A DNA stretch of 64,000 nt from Dipteris shenzhenensis (GCA_047967505.1 CM106538.1), one strand, 5' to 3'; numbered from the stretch's first letter, positions 23,579 to 33,840 are shown. Made by a program: numbers and translations. The notes: a model not told the origin generated them from the sequence alone.

Positions 23579-24660
23579 TCATGATACTTGCATACCACTA
23601 TCTGCATTGCTTTGAGGAGATTCTCCTAATCTCAATCTGCCTGTCCATGGTGAAGTATGTGAACCACTGCTAGAGGACACTACAGGTCCACTAATATTTT
23701 GTGATTGCTGCTGTGAATTCTGTGCAGCATTACCATTTTGTGCATCTATATCATCAATCACATTTACTGGTTTATACCAACTGCTCATCTCATCAAAAAC
23801 ATCTTTGCTCACTATAAGCTTACGAGTAGAAGGATTATAGCATCTATACCCTTTCTGCTGTAGAGAATAACCAATAAAGATGCACTTCTCAGCTTTTGGA
23901 TCCAACTTGGATCTCAACTCATCTAGCACATGAACATAGGCAATGCAACCAAAAACTGTCAAATGAGAAATATATGGTTTCCTACCAGTATACCTCTCCT
24001 CTGGCGTCATGCCATGTATTGCTGCAGTGGGAGTCCTATTCATTATGTAGACTACTGTAGCAATTGCTTCGGCCCAATAATAATCTAGCATGTCTTTTTC
24101 ATTGAGCATGGCATGAGCTACCTCTCCAATATGCCTATTTTTCCTTTCTACAAGTCCATTTTGCTATGGGGTATGACTGCATGAATATTACTGCTTTATG
24201 CCGTGTTCCTGCAGGAACCTTGCAAACTCATTTGAGAGATACTCTCCCCTGACCTTAGGCATTTTTTTGTAGGCTTGTTTCTTTTTCAACCATAGCTTTA
24301 AAATCTTTGAAATGCCCAAACACTTCACTTTTCTTTTTCATAAAATACACCCAAACTTTTCTGTTGTAGTCATCAATAAAAGTGACAAAATAATGACAAC
24401 CTCCAATAGATGCAACTTTAGCGGTCCACATGTCAGAGTGGATTAATTACAATGGCCTCTTACTCTCTTGAACATGTCTAGGAAATGGTTTCCTTACCTG
24501 TTTTCCAAATTGACAGGCTTCACTTACCTTATGCATTTTTGCAACCTTGAACTTAGGTAATCCTGCAACAATATTTTGGGCCTGCATTAGTTTAAGTCAC
24601 TGTACATTAACATGACCAATGCGTTTATGCCAGATATCAATATCTGCAACTACACCGGTC
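23579..24660 (-). pseudogene. Copia GAG-pre-integrase and integrase
   Basis: WHKRIGHVNVQ and KVSEACQFGKQVRKPFPRH are the pre-integrase and zinc-binding remnants near 24,640-24,500. HSDMWTAKVASIGGCHYFVT and FIDDYNRKVWVYFMKKKSEV carry the first catalytic Asp. A frameshift near 24,260 removes the DNGGEY segment with the second Asp; only RGEY remains. The frame 24,109-23,579 holds DYYWAEAIATVVYIMNRTP, the TPEERYTGRKPYISHLTVFG block and the copia C-terminal domain (KCIFIGYSLQQKGYRCYNP). Not functional. Confidence 0.9.
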
Positions 24661-24682
24661 CCATGTGCAAACATTACTGCAC

Positions 24683-25172
24683 TCAATTCAGGCATGTTTG
24701 CATCCAATGTAAACATCCTGCCCTCTTCTTCCCTTTGGCTATCAAGCAACCTTTATTTTTCATTTCCTCAACAAAGCATCCATGAGTATTAAATCTGACC
24801 TGCAAGCCCTGCTCAACCATTTGACCAACAGAAACCAGGTTCTTGGTGATATTCGGGACATGAAATACATCAAACAGGTATTTCTTTTTCCCAACCTGCA
24901 TAGACAAAGGAATTTTACCAATTTGCACAATAGGATGTGCAATATCATCACCAGTCTCCACAAATCCTAGTCTTTCCATTTTCCTTGCATCCTGCATCCA
25001 TTATGCATGACTTGTCATGTGGTTTGATGCACCTGAGTTAGCATACCACACATCGTTGCTTTCTTCTGCACTTGTCACAGAATTGGTCATGTGCTGCACC
25101 ATAAACAAATGCTCATTTCTGTCATCACCCTGTCTACTAGATGATAAATAATTGCCTTACTGCAATTTTCCA
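24683..25172 (-). pseudogene. Copia protease with Asp-to-Asn at the active site
   Basis: VWYANSGASNHMTSH near 25,040 is the copia protease loop, normally W-x-x-DSGA-S-x-H-M; the catalytic Asp is Asn here (AAC for GAC). A stop follows shortly. The downstream frame (24,997-24,683) carries the protease C-terminal part (KKYLFDVFHVPNITKNLVSV) and the start of the pre-integrase region (HGCFVEEMKNKGCLIAKG). Confidence 0.85.
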
Positions 25173-25173
25173 T

Positions 25174-26061
25174 TCATGATGTCATTCTGCTTTTTGTAGC
25201 AGTCTTTAGCCATATGACCCAGTAGTAGCATTCAACATCGCTGTTTGCATTTTGGCCTCTTTGCCATCCACGATGACCTCTTTGGCTCCCCCTGCCTCTA
25301 AAGTTACCACGTCCTCCTCCATAGGACTGGTTTTGTTGAATTTGCTGCATATTCTGATTTCTTCCATGGCCTCTAAATTGTCCTACTCTACCTTTGCCTC
25401 TACCTCTTCTAGCATTTGAGTAGAAGATAGTTTCTTTTGAAGTTCCTCCTGAAGAAGATGCACCACCATTTCTTTGCTCTTCAGAAATTAGAAGAGCATT
25501 CAACTCCCCAAAATCTAGAAAAATGTCAATGGATGTCCAGAACTGTGCATAATCCTTTCCTAGACCATTCAAGGTCACAGAAACTAAATCATCATCTTCC
25601 ACTGGCGACCCAATGGAAGCAAGTGCATCTGCAATCTTCTTCACCTTCATGTGGTAGTCATTGATGCTCATATTTTCTCTCTGCACATTATGCAACTCGT
25701 GCTTGAGCTGCATTTTCCTGGCTTGTGTATTTGTGCTATACATTTTTGTCAAAGTATCCCATGCCTCCTTCGGCGTGCTTGCATCCTGAATATGCACAAT
25801 CATAGAATCTGAAATATTGATAGATAGCCAGTACAAAACTTTCCTGGCTCTCTCATGCCAACCTTTAAATACCTGCAACTACTGTTGATTGGGAACAGTA
25901 GGAATAACTGGTTCTTGTTCAGCTCCAGTAATGAACTCCCAATAGCCTTTTCCCTTAAGGAAATTCGTCATTCTAAACTTCCATGCTGGGAAGTTGTTCT
26001 TATCAAGCTTTTCAGTGACTATCTGTGAAAGAGCATTAGATGCCATTATAGAACACTGCAA
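25174..26061 (-). pseudogene. Copia gag (UBN2 type)
   Basis: Two frames, 26,061-25,879 and 25,878-25,174, separated by a single TAG at a position where the second copia copy has Glu (NQQ*LQ against NQQEMQ). Contains DKNNFPAWKFRMTNFL, then the UBN2 region (TPKEAWDTLTKMYSTNT, LKHELHNVQRENMSINDYH, VSVTLNGLGKDYAQF). An Arg/Gly-rich basic tail follows (GRGKGRVGQFRGHGRNQN). The CCHC knuckle is spoiled by a small deletion: CYY, then a shifted frame. Gag would form the virus-like particle. Confidence 0.9.
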
Positions 26062-26534
26062 AAATATTCTATCACTGCAAAAAACACAACTTCTGCCTCA
26101 CAAGGGCAATTCTACAAAGCTGACGAAAGTGGTATTTGACCACACAGTCACTTCCTCATGACGATTGTGCATCAATAGGCAATAAGAATGATTCAGTCAC
26201 TCCCAATATCTTTGCGCACAGGCATACGATGCAATTTTTGCAATAACTTTTCACTAATCTGCAAAATAGTGGTCGCACAGCAAAAACAGGGCACCTTTTA
26301 GAGTGCCCGCGGAAAACTTCCGCCACCAAAACGGGCCCCAAAATGGCCTCAAATCAAAAAAATAATGTCCCACTGCGAAGGACGTCCCAATCTGAGACAG
26401 TGCACTCTTACACTTTCCGACTATGCTACCTGCAGAGATTTGCTCCCAAACTCGAAAAAGGAAAGCAACACTGATCCTCTTACCAAGACACCGCGAACTT
26501 GGTTTGCTTTATGGAGCTCCTTACCACGAACCAA

Positions 26535-26546
26535 GCTCTGATACCA
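26535..26546 (-). other. Primer-binding site, tRNA-iMet type
   Basis: The minus strand reads TGGTATCAGAGC directly after the LTR. This is complementary to the 3' end of plant initiator tRNA-Met and is the usual copia first-strand priming site. Confidence 0.9.
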
Positions 26547-26906
26547 TGTGAAAAGAGTGGGAGAGAAGTAAGGAGTCTCACTTGCAGCTTTCTCACATAC
26601 ACAATGGGGGAATACACACAAAGGTGGAGGCTGAAAACAGTTTTTCTCTTCTTAGTTGTGAAAGACAAAAGAACTCTCTCTCTCAGTACAAAAGGAATAG
26701 ATGAACCCTATATTTTGGGTCTCAAACCAAATCAGCTAACCTAGGTGGCATCCTAACTGAGCCACTAACTAGAGTACATAAAGATAGCTGTCATCCAGCT
26801 ATTATTCATGGGCGGTGTACCAACCGCATCTGCAGCTAACAAGTCGGTGACATAAATGCATAACGTTCACCTTGGCATATCACAAGTGGAGCTCGATATC
26901 TCAACA
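26547..26906 (-). repeat. Copia 5' LTR (truncated copy)
   Basis: 360 bp with TG...CA ends on the minus strand (TGTTGAGATATCGAGC to CTCTTTTCACA). It is closely similar to the LTRs at 27,704-28,055 and 29,632-29,983, with extra CT repeats and a few insertions. Confidence 0.9.
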
Positions 26907-27703
26907 CTTAATACATCCGTTAGGGAAGGACCCTCGGGAATCTGCATTGGGAGGTGTCGAGGTTTCTCCATCTATAGCAGTGTGCGTAGTAGAGGGCTTG
27001 CCTTGCCCTAAGGTGGGGGCACTCATTGGAGGGATGGTTGTTGTTGCATACCCTGCACCACACATTGTCTCTCCTTGGAAACAAATGGGGGTTACTTGGC
27101 ATCTCCTTGGAGGTCCCTAACATCCACTGTTGGCCCAACTAATTCAGCACATTTGAGGCCAACTCACTCATATTTAAGCCCTTGGGCTCGTTGTTCTCCT
27201 TCTTGGTAGGCTCCACACTAGAAGACCTTACTGATTGTGATACCTCTGATGGAGTCATCGATTTTTCCTGGATAACCTTATCCATAATATTAATACTTAT
27301 GCGAATAACCACCTTGCTAAAGGAAGTAGGATTCATAACCATTAAGTGGTCATGCAGCTTTGGGTCTTCCAATCCAATGAGGAAGCAAGGCAACAATCAT
27401 TCGTCGCTCATCCACTCATATGGTTTGCAACAAGAATTGAGGTGGATCTTGGAGATGTAATCCTGGAGGGATTCCTTGTCATTCTGCTTCAGCTCATATA
27501 ACTGGTTAATCGGGCTCCACTTATGTCCACTGGGGGCGAATCCTGCAATGAATGTTTTTTGTAGCGCCTCCCAGTTGACTTTATCTTTTGGGTTGAGGGC
27601 CCTATACCATTGGCCTGCCTTGCCATCCAAACTAATCCCAAACACATTAACCATTTTTACATCTCTAGGAGCACCAAAGGCTTTGCATATTTGCTCAAAT
27701 CGC
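26907..27703 (-). pseudogene. Gypsy gag domain and zinc knuckle, middle part
   Basis: Contains the retrotransposon gag core (GQWYRALNPKDKVNWEALQK, then FIAGF and LYELKQNDKESLQDYISK) at 27,690-27,400. A basic linker follows, and near 27,040 a zinc knuckle CRVCNNNHPSNEC of CX2CX3HX4C spacing, one residue shorter than the classic CX2CX4HX4C. The reading frame stops at 26,920, just before the LTR of the truncated copia. The protein would have formed the particle core and bound genomic RNA. Confidence 0.8.
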
Positions 27704-28055
27704 TGTGAAGATAGTGGGAGAGAAGGAAGGAGTCTCACTTGTGGCTTTCTCACATACACAATGGGGGAATACACATAGAGGTGGAGGCTGAAAACAGTTT
27801 TCCTCTTCTTAGTTGTGTAAGCCAAAATAACTCTAGTACAAAGAAATAGAAGAACCCTATATGTGGGTCTCAAACCAAACTCAGCTAACTAAGGTGGCTT
27901 ACTAACTGAGCCACAAACTAGAGTACATAAGGATAGCTGTCATCCAGCTATTATTCGTGGGCGGTGTACCAACCGCATCTGCAGCTAACAAGTTGGTGAC
28001 ATAAATGCACAACGGTCACCCTGGCATATCACGAGTGGAGCTCGATATCTCAACA
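27704..28055 (-). repeat. Copia 3' LTR (non-autonomous copy)
   Basis: 352 bp, TG...CA ends. A polypurine tract, CTCGAGGGGGAG on the minus strand at 28,056-28,067, precedes it directly. Confidence 0.93.
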
Positions 28056-28889
28056 CTCCCCCTCGAGCTCAATCCCAATTCTTGAACACCAAGTAGGTCT
28101 TTGAACTTGTGCAGCTTTTCTGTGCCCAATGCCTTCGTGACTATGTCAGCTACCTGATCCTCTGTGCTGACATAAACTAGATCAATAAGACCTAGTAAAA
28201 CCTTCTCCTGCACATAGTGATAATGCGCCTCAATATGGTTTGTTCTAGCATGATAGACTGGGTTATTTGCCAAGTGTATATTGCTCATGTTGTCACAATA
28301 AATGACAATTGGCCCATCTATAGACTGATGCATATCATAGAGTAGCTTATGCAACCAAGCTACCTCACATGCAGCCATTGCTGCACCCCTGTACTCAGCC
28401 TCTGTGCTTGACAAGGCAACTGTAGGCTGTTTCTTGTTGCTCCAAGTGACTACAGCACTCCCAAAAGAGAACATATATCCACTGGTAGATCGTCTATCAG
28501 AAATACTACCAGCCCAATCAGCATCAGTGTATCCATGCAATTGTATCTGAACCCCAGTCTCATAAAATAGTCCATACTGCAATGTGGATGTCACATACCT
28601 CAGTATGCATCGAGCCGCATAAAATGCGATTTCCTTGGAGCCTGCACAAACTGACTTACCAACCCAACAGCATAGCTCAAATCTGGCCTGGTAATAGTCA
28701 TATAAATCAAACTTCCTACTATGCGTCTATACATAGTAGGGTTTTCCAGCATCTCACTTGCATCTACGCTTAGCTTCACATTCTGCTCCAAAGGAACTGA
28801 AATAGGCTTATAGCCTATCATCCCATATTTAGACACTCTTTAGACAGCATGTCCAATCTGTACTGCCTCTGCAAGAGCTGTATCCCACT
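28056..28889 (-). pseudogene. Copia RT end and complete RNase H, fused to gag
   Basis: The frames 28,836-28,600 (ITRPDLSYAVGLVSQFVQAP) and 28,594-28,016 together give the RT end and a complete copia RNase H: HGYTDADWAGSISDRRSTSG, STEAEYRGAAMAACEVAWLH, IYCDNMSNIHLANNP and HIEAHYHYVQEKV with the catalytic D/E/D residues in place. The 3' end (DQVADIVTKALG) supplies what the truncated copy lacks. The joint to gag lies at 28,888-28,890. Confidence 0.9.
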
Positions 28890-29106
28890 TGGCTCTCTCA
28901 TGCCATCCTTTAAATGCCTGCATTTCTTGTTGATTGGGAACATTAGGAAGAACTAGTTCTTTTTCATTTCCTGTAATTGACTCCCAATAGCCTTTTCCCA
29001 TAAGGAAATTCGCCATTATGAACTTCCACGCTTGGAAGTTGTTCTTGTCAAGCTTTTTAGTGACAATCTGTGAAAGAGAATCAGACGCCATTACAGAACA
29101 CTGCAA
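28890..29106 (-). pseudogene. Copia gag N-terminal stub
   Basis: Encodes SQIVTKKLDKNNFQAWKF and GYWESITGNEKELVLPN, closely related to the first 70 residues of gag at 26,061. It keeps Glu where the other copy has a stop after NQQ. Truncated by the internal deletion after KGWHERA. Confidence 0.9.
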
Positions 29107-29631
29107 AATATTCTGTCACTACAAAAAACACAGCTTCTGCCTCACACGGGCAAATCTGCAAAACTGAGGAAAGTGGTATTTGACCACACAGTCACTTCCT
29201 AGTGACGATTTTGCATCAACAGGCAATAAGGATGATTCTGTAACTCCCAGTATCTCTGCGCACAGGCATACCATGCAATTTCTGCGGCAACCTTTCACCG
29301 ACCTGCAGAGCAGTGGTCGCACAGCAAAAACAGGGTGTTTTTCTCAGTGCCTTCGGAAATCTTCCGTCACCAAAACGGGCCTCGAAATGGCCTCGAATCA
29401 AAAAAATAAAGTCACCATGGGCTATGCCTTCGCCCGTAGCATATATTGCCCTCTCGCCACACCGTGAAGGGCGTCTCAATCTGAGACAATGCACTCTTGC
29501 ACTTTCCAGCCGTGCTACCTGCAGAGATTTGCTCCCACACTCGAAAAAGGAAAGCAACACTGGTCCTCTTACCAGGACACCGTGAACTTGGTTTGCTTTC
29601 TTGCCTTACCATGAACCAAGCTCTGATACCA

Positions 29632-29983
29632 TGTGAAGATAGTGGGAGAGAAGGAAGGAGTCTCACTTGCGGATTTCTCACATACACAATGGGGGAATAC
29701 ACATAGAGGTGGAGGCTGAAAAGAGTTTTCCTCTTCTTAGTTGTGTAAGCCAAAAGAACTCTAGTACAAAGAAATAGAAGAACCCTATATGTGGGTCTCA
29801 AACCAAACTCAGCTAACTAAGGTGGCATACTAACTGAGCCACGAACTAGAGTACATAAGGATAGCTGTCATCTAGCTATTATTCATGGGCGGTGTACCAA
29901 CCGCATCTGCAGCTAACAAGTCGGTGACATAAATGCACAACGATCACCCTGGCATATCACGAGTGGAGCTCAATATCTCAACA
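29632..29983 (-). repeat. Copia 5' LTR (non-autonomous copy)
   Basis: 352 bp, TG...CA ends on the minus strand, same length as its partner at 27,704-28,055. The minus-strand primer site TGGTATCAGAGC lies directly inside it at 29,620-29,631. Confidence 0.93.
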
Positions 29984-31577
29984 ATCGCTCCACGTGGAAG
30001 ACCGGATCTCCTTCCCCAAGGAATTTAGTCACGTCAACTCGGAAATGGCTATGGTTCTCGACTCCTAGAGGGATTGATGATCCCTACTAGAAATACGAGT
30101 GCAGCCAGGGGTGGTGCGGCCCCCCTTCATTAGGAAAAAAGGGAGCTCATTTTGGGGCCCTGAGAGAAATTCATGATTTCTTCATTTTTCTTTCCTCTAA
30201 AATAATAAGATATGACATAGCCCCACTGACATATGGTGGAAATTTGGATATTTTCAACATCACCAATGCGTCCAGAGTGGGCCAAAACCCCCGATAAGAC
30301 TTTTGAAACACCGAAAACGAGACCCTGGAGGCCCGGAAAAGGCCAAAATGGCCCAGAAAGCCACTTGTACAAATGAAAGCGATTTGATAGGTTGGATTCA
30401 AAAGTCTTTCCCGGGCATTTTGGCCCACTCCGGACGCCCCGGTGATGTTAGAAATACCAAATTTTGCACCATATGTCAAATATAATAAAGTAGCTCAAGT
30501 ATCCTCATTGAATGCAAACTCGATCATATTTCTTTTCCTTATCTTTTTTTTATTTTTTCAATGTTACATTAGCCCTCCTTTGATTGGTGGAGGGCTATTT
30601 TCCTTCTAGGCTACAAGGCCCCAAAATGAGCTCCCTTTTTTCCTAATGCCTAGTGCATTCATCAAGATGTGCATTGCCTCATCAGATAGCACCGTTTGAG
30701 AGCTGGTGGAGGCGGCACTGTTGTGGTCCTAAATGGGTCGTAGAGGTGGACTCAGGCCTGGACCTAGTGGTGGGATCCACTAAGTTGTCAGTGCTAGCAT
30801 TGGGGCTGAAAAGCCTACCCCCCCATACATTGGAGCAGCAGGTGTAGGAGTGACCTGGTGGACTTGACAAGGGAGCGGGTCACTGGGCATCTACATGGAG
30901 GTTCCTTGCATTGGACAGAGGTGGAACTTGTAGAGCTACATAGCTTGCAAATGTTGGAGGCACCTGGAAGGTCAGAAGTTCATTAGAATTTCCCCCTTAA
31001 GAGTCTCGTGCGTTTCCTCAACTAGGGTCTCACCCTACAAAGTCCCTCATCCATGGGTCTTTGTCCTCCATGCATTCCAAGTCACAGGATGCCTCGCGAA
31101 GGCTGTAGGACCTGAGTCCACAAAGGCGGGGTCAAGTCCCCAATCAGTAGTACCTAGTTGTTGCTGGCCTCCCCTTTCCATGGACATACTAGTAGCAAAG
31201 GGATTCTCCATGTCTGCTAAATCTGTTCGACCCAACCATCCAAACATGTTGGATATCGTATCTCTTAACATGGAGGCTACAAAAGGAGCAAGAGAAGCCC
31301 TCGGACCTGCGGGGTCTTACATTTCCTCATTCAAGCTCACCATCTTGTCGGAGCTAGAGGGGTCCTCCCGTCAAAGCCCTAACACTGAGTGAGAGCTAGG
31401 AACAAAGCTTCCGATTTGGGCCGATCCCAAATTAGGGTGAAAGGCGAAGCTTCTAGTTTGGGCCAATCCCAAACTAGGGTGAAAGGGGGGCTGAGCGTAG
31501 CTCAAAACACTATTCCCGGGCTTGAGTTCCTTGGATAAAATTCTTCTAAACCTCAAGTTCATGTATAAGATCTCCAA
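29984..31577 (-). pseudogene. Gypsy gag, N-terminal part
   Basis: Minus-strand coding remnant before the copia insertion. Recognisable pieces are MLRDTISNMFGWLGRTDL near 31,270 and, after the inserted inverted-repeat element, HFRVDVTKFLGEGDPVFHVE near 30,050, the usual start of the retrotransposon gag domain. The frame resumes at 27,703 as FEQICKAFGAPRDVKMVNVF once the copia element and one target-site copy are disregarded. Two 43-bp duplicated units at 31,395-31,490 repeat the peptide FHPxLGxAQxxSF. Stops are common. Confidence 0.7.
30128..30648. mobile_element. 521-bp inverted-repeat (foldback/MITE-like) element
   Basis: Terminal inverted repeats of 32 bp at 30,128-30,159 and 30,617-30,648 match perfectly, starting CATTAGGAAAAAAGG. 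A second inverted block inside (about 30,228-30,300 with 30,402-30,477; GTGGGCCAAAA and CATATGGTG motifs) extends the fold, so most of the element can form a long hairpin. No coding frame. No clear target duplication was found, so the superfamily is open. It lies within gypsy gag and is thus younger than that insertion. Confidence 0.8.
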
Positions 31578-31639
31578 GGTGGTACACTTTGGCTCAAATT
31601 TAACTCTGTATATTTTTTACTATCCTAATGATATCCCGA

Positions 31640-32340
31640 CAGTCATGGGGATAGAGCTAAGGCGATAGGCGTAGGGATAGGAAGTTGGCACATGTCAATG
31701 GGATGGAATGTAGATGGTATGCCCATGATCATGGGGCTAGTGCTAAGGCTACGGGCGGCAGGATGCTCAGGTCGACGAGATGGAAGTATATCGATGGGCA
31801 TGGGGTTGACAGTAAGGCAATGGCGTAGGGTTAGGCTTTGGGTGCCAGTCGGCGGGTTATCTGTCTTGACAGGATGTAAGTATAGCAATGGGCGTGGGGT
31901 TAACAGTAAGGCAACGGGCATAGGGTTAGATCTTGCGTGCCGGTTGGTGGGTTACCTAGTGCAATGTAAGTATAGCAATGGGCGTGGGGTTGACTGTAAG
32001 GCAACGAGCGTAGGGTTAGACCTTGAGCGTCGGTTGGCGGGTTATCTATCTTGGCGGGATGTAGATATAGTGACGGGCGTGGGGTTGACAGTAAGACAAC
32101 GGGTCATCGACGGCATAGGCTCAAGACCACGGGTCAACCCTTGTCAGACCAACGGGATAGTAGATTCTTACATGTATTAATAGGTCAACAGGTTAGACGG
32201 CGGTCAGAAGTTAAGTCGTGGAAATAGGGGCTTAGTTGATGGGTCAACAAAGTTTTGACCATGGGGATAGCACTAAGGCATCGGGTCGACGGGTTAACAT
32301 TATGGCGACAATCCCTGGGAATAGGTAATGTCTGTCAACA
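31640..32340. repeat. GC-rich minisatellite, about 85-100-bp units
   Basis: Units with ATGTAAGTATAGCAATGGG, CGTGGGGTTGACAGTAAGGC and GGTTGGCGGGTTATC recur at about 31,783, 31,876, 31,976 and 32,061. More diverged units flank them. It lies just upstream of gypsy gag on the minus strand, where an LTR or leader is expected. Confidence 0.75.
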
Positions 32341-32849
32341 CGAGTTTCAGTGACATTTGTTCGGTGAATTCTGGTAATTTTAAATTTTAGTTCTAGCTCT
32401 GAGTGTTTGTGGGTGCTATGCACTACCTAAACGACCTATACTAAACAAAAAAGAACAAAAAACATCAACTTTGTGTGCATGAATGAGAAATTTCTACAAG
32501 TGGGTTGTCCACCCTCAAGAACCATTTTGAAATTGAGCTTCCATCTCCATTTTTAGGTGCTTTTTTAAGAATTTGCTATCACATACACCTTAGCAATCTT
32601 CTAAACTACCTTCCTATCACTTCAAAATGCTAATAAACATAAAAAACAAGCTTCCCATGCTCAAAAATGCTTTCCAACAAAAAATGATAGTTTTTTCACC
32701 TTTTTTCCGTCCAAACAAACACTTCTTCACGCTTTCCACTCCTACAACTCCCCTAACAAAGCTCTAAGTTAAGATTGAAACAATGTGCAATGGGTAAATG
32801 ACGAGAGAAGGCAAATGCAATGCAAAAGCATACCTTGAACTCCTAGGGA

Positions 32850-33080
32850 TGGAGTGGCAAACACAAAGGCACTACAAGGGAAACAAGAGAGCACCCAAAG
32901 ACACTCTTGGAAGAGAAGAGGGAGCTTGTATTCCAAACTTGCGCATACAACAATGAAGACCAAAGTTAACCATTTGGCCTTTTATGCAAGTCATCTTTTG
33001 AAGGGAGGGCCAACCCTTTTTCTTTTTGCACTCTCTCTTTACATTCACAAGGCTTATGGACCCATAGGGTGTTGCAAAAT
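32850..33080 (-). repeat. LTR-like promoter module, copy 2
   Basis: Matches 10,964-11,195 with few differences. Its minus-strand TATA box is slightly changed (TTGCATAAAAGGCC). The pair brackets the 22-kb nested retroelement region. Confidence 0.6.
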
Positions 33081-33094
33081 ATATTTTTGTTTAT

Positions 33095-33840
33095 TTTGTG
33101 TTCAACCACAATGATTTAGGACAATCATTTAACTCCTATTTGACCCGAACCAACTCAATGATGTATTGCATGATGTTCCAACCACCGAACTAGTTTAGGA
33201 TAATCACATATAAGTTCAAGCCAACCCGGTTTAGAAATTTACTGGTATATGACCTGAACTAGCCCAAAAATTAAAGTTAAATAATTAAGCAACTAGGAAA
33301 CACATCGATTACAACCAACCATCGGGATGGTCATTAATTATTTCTATTGCGGATTATATTTATGTTTATTTTTGTTCAACCATGTTGGTTTAGGATAAGT
33401 AGATAAATCTTGTTTAACTTGAACCAGCTCGGTGATATATTACATGATGTTCCAAGCACTGGGTTGGTTTAGGACAATCACTTTAATTCCAAGCTAGTCT
33501 GGTTTAGAAATTAACTGGTATATGACCCAAACCAGCCCAAAAATTAAACCTAACTGATATTTAGCTACTTAGGAAGCACAACAATTTCAACCAATGGATT
33601 GGTCATCAATCAGACAATAACAATATACTTTTATTTCTTTCTATTGCCAAATATACTGCTATTCAACCACACTGGTTTAGGACAATCACACAACTGGTGT
33701 TTTGATCTGAACCAGCACAATGACATATTGCATGATGTTCCAACCACCGGGCTAGTTTAGGACAATCACATTAAGTCCAAGCCAGCCCAGTTTAGACATT
33801 AAAAACTTAAACTATTGCAAAACTCAATCACAGACAACCA
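33095..33840. repeat. Satellite-like tandem repeat, three units of 274-287 bp
   Basis: Unit starts at 33,101, 33,375 and 33,662 share TTCAACCA...GGTTTAGGACAATCA, CATGATGTTCCAA, AGCCA(A/G)CCCGGTTTAGA and CTGGTATATGACC. An inverted copy of the same family is at 50,816-51,062. Confidence 0.8.

Larger units (their letters stand above)
22020..26906 (-). mobile_element. Ty1/copia retrotransposon lacking its 3' end
   Basis: One LTR (26,547-26,906, the 5' LTR on this strand), an initiator-tRNA-Met primer site, gag, protease, integrase, RT and most of RNase H are present in the standard copia order. Homology to the second copia copy stops at 22,020, inside RNase H. The last part of RNase H, the polypurine tract and the 3' LTR (about 0.6 kb in the other copy) are missing. 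No target duplication can be scored. It interrupts the gypsy gag region. Confidence 0.9.
27704..29983 (-). mobile_element. Non-autonomous copia element with perfect 5-bp target duplication
   Basis: Two 352-bp LTRs at 27,704-28,055 and 29,632-29,983 enclose 1,576 bp. Both flanks read ATCGC (27,699-27,703 and 29,984-29,988), so the insertion boundaries are exact. The internal part is an RT/RNase H tail fused directly to the first part of gag; about 3.3 kb of gag, protease, integrase and RT is absent relative to the neighbouring copy. Primer site and polypurine tract are intact, so it could in principle be mobilised in trans by a full-length relative. It sits inside the gypsy gag domain. Confidence 0.95.
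16060..31600 (-). mobile_element. Ty3/gypsy retrotransposon, interrupted and decayed
   Basis: Minus-strand gypsy body. Gag begins near 31.6 kb, is split by a copia element at 27,704-29,983 and a second copia at 22,020-26,906, then continues through zinc knuckles, protease (20.76-20.35 kb), reverse transcriptase (19.62-19.02 kb), RNase H tail, integrase (18.87-17.55 kb) and a second retropepsin (17.55-16.98 kb). A 521-bp inverted-repeat element sits inside gag. True LTRs could not be delimited; candidate terminal modules lie at 10.96-11.2 and 32.85-33.08 kb, and minisatellites at 15.4 and 31.6-32.3 kb. The element has many stops and at least one large internal deletion. Confidence 0.8.

Noticed and set aside
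15400-32340. 15.4-kb and 31.6-32.3-kb minisatellites as an LTR pair
   Set aside because: Unit similarity is limited to short strings such as TAAGGCAA; lengths and flanks differ, so LTR identity cannot be claimed.
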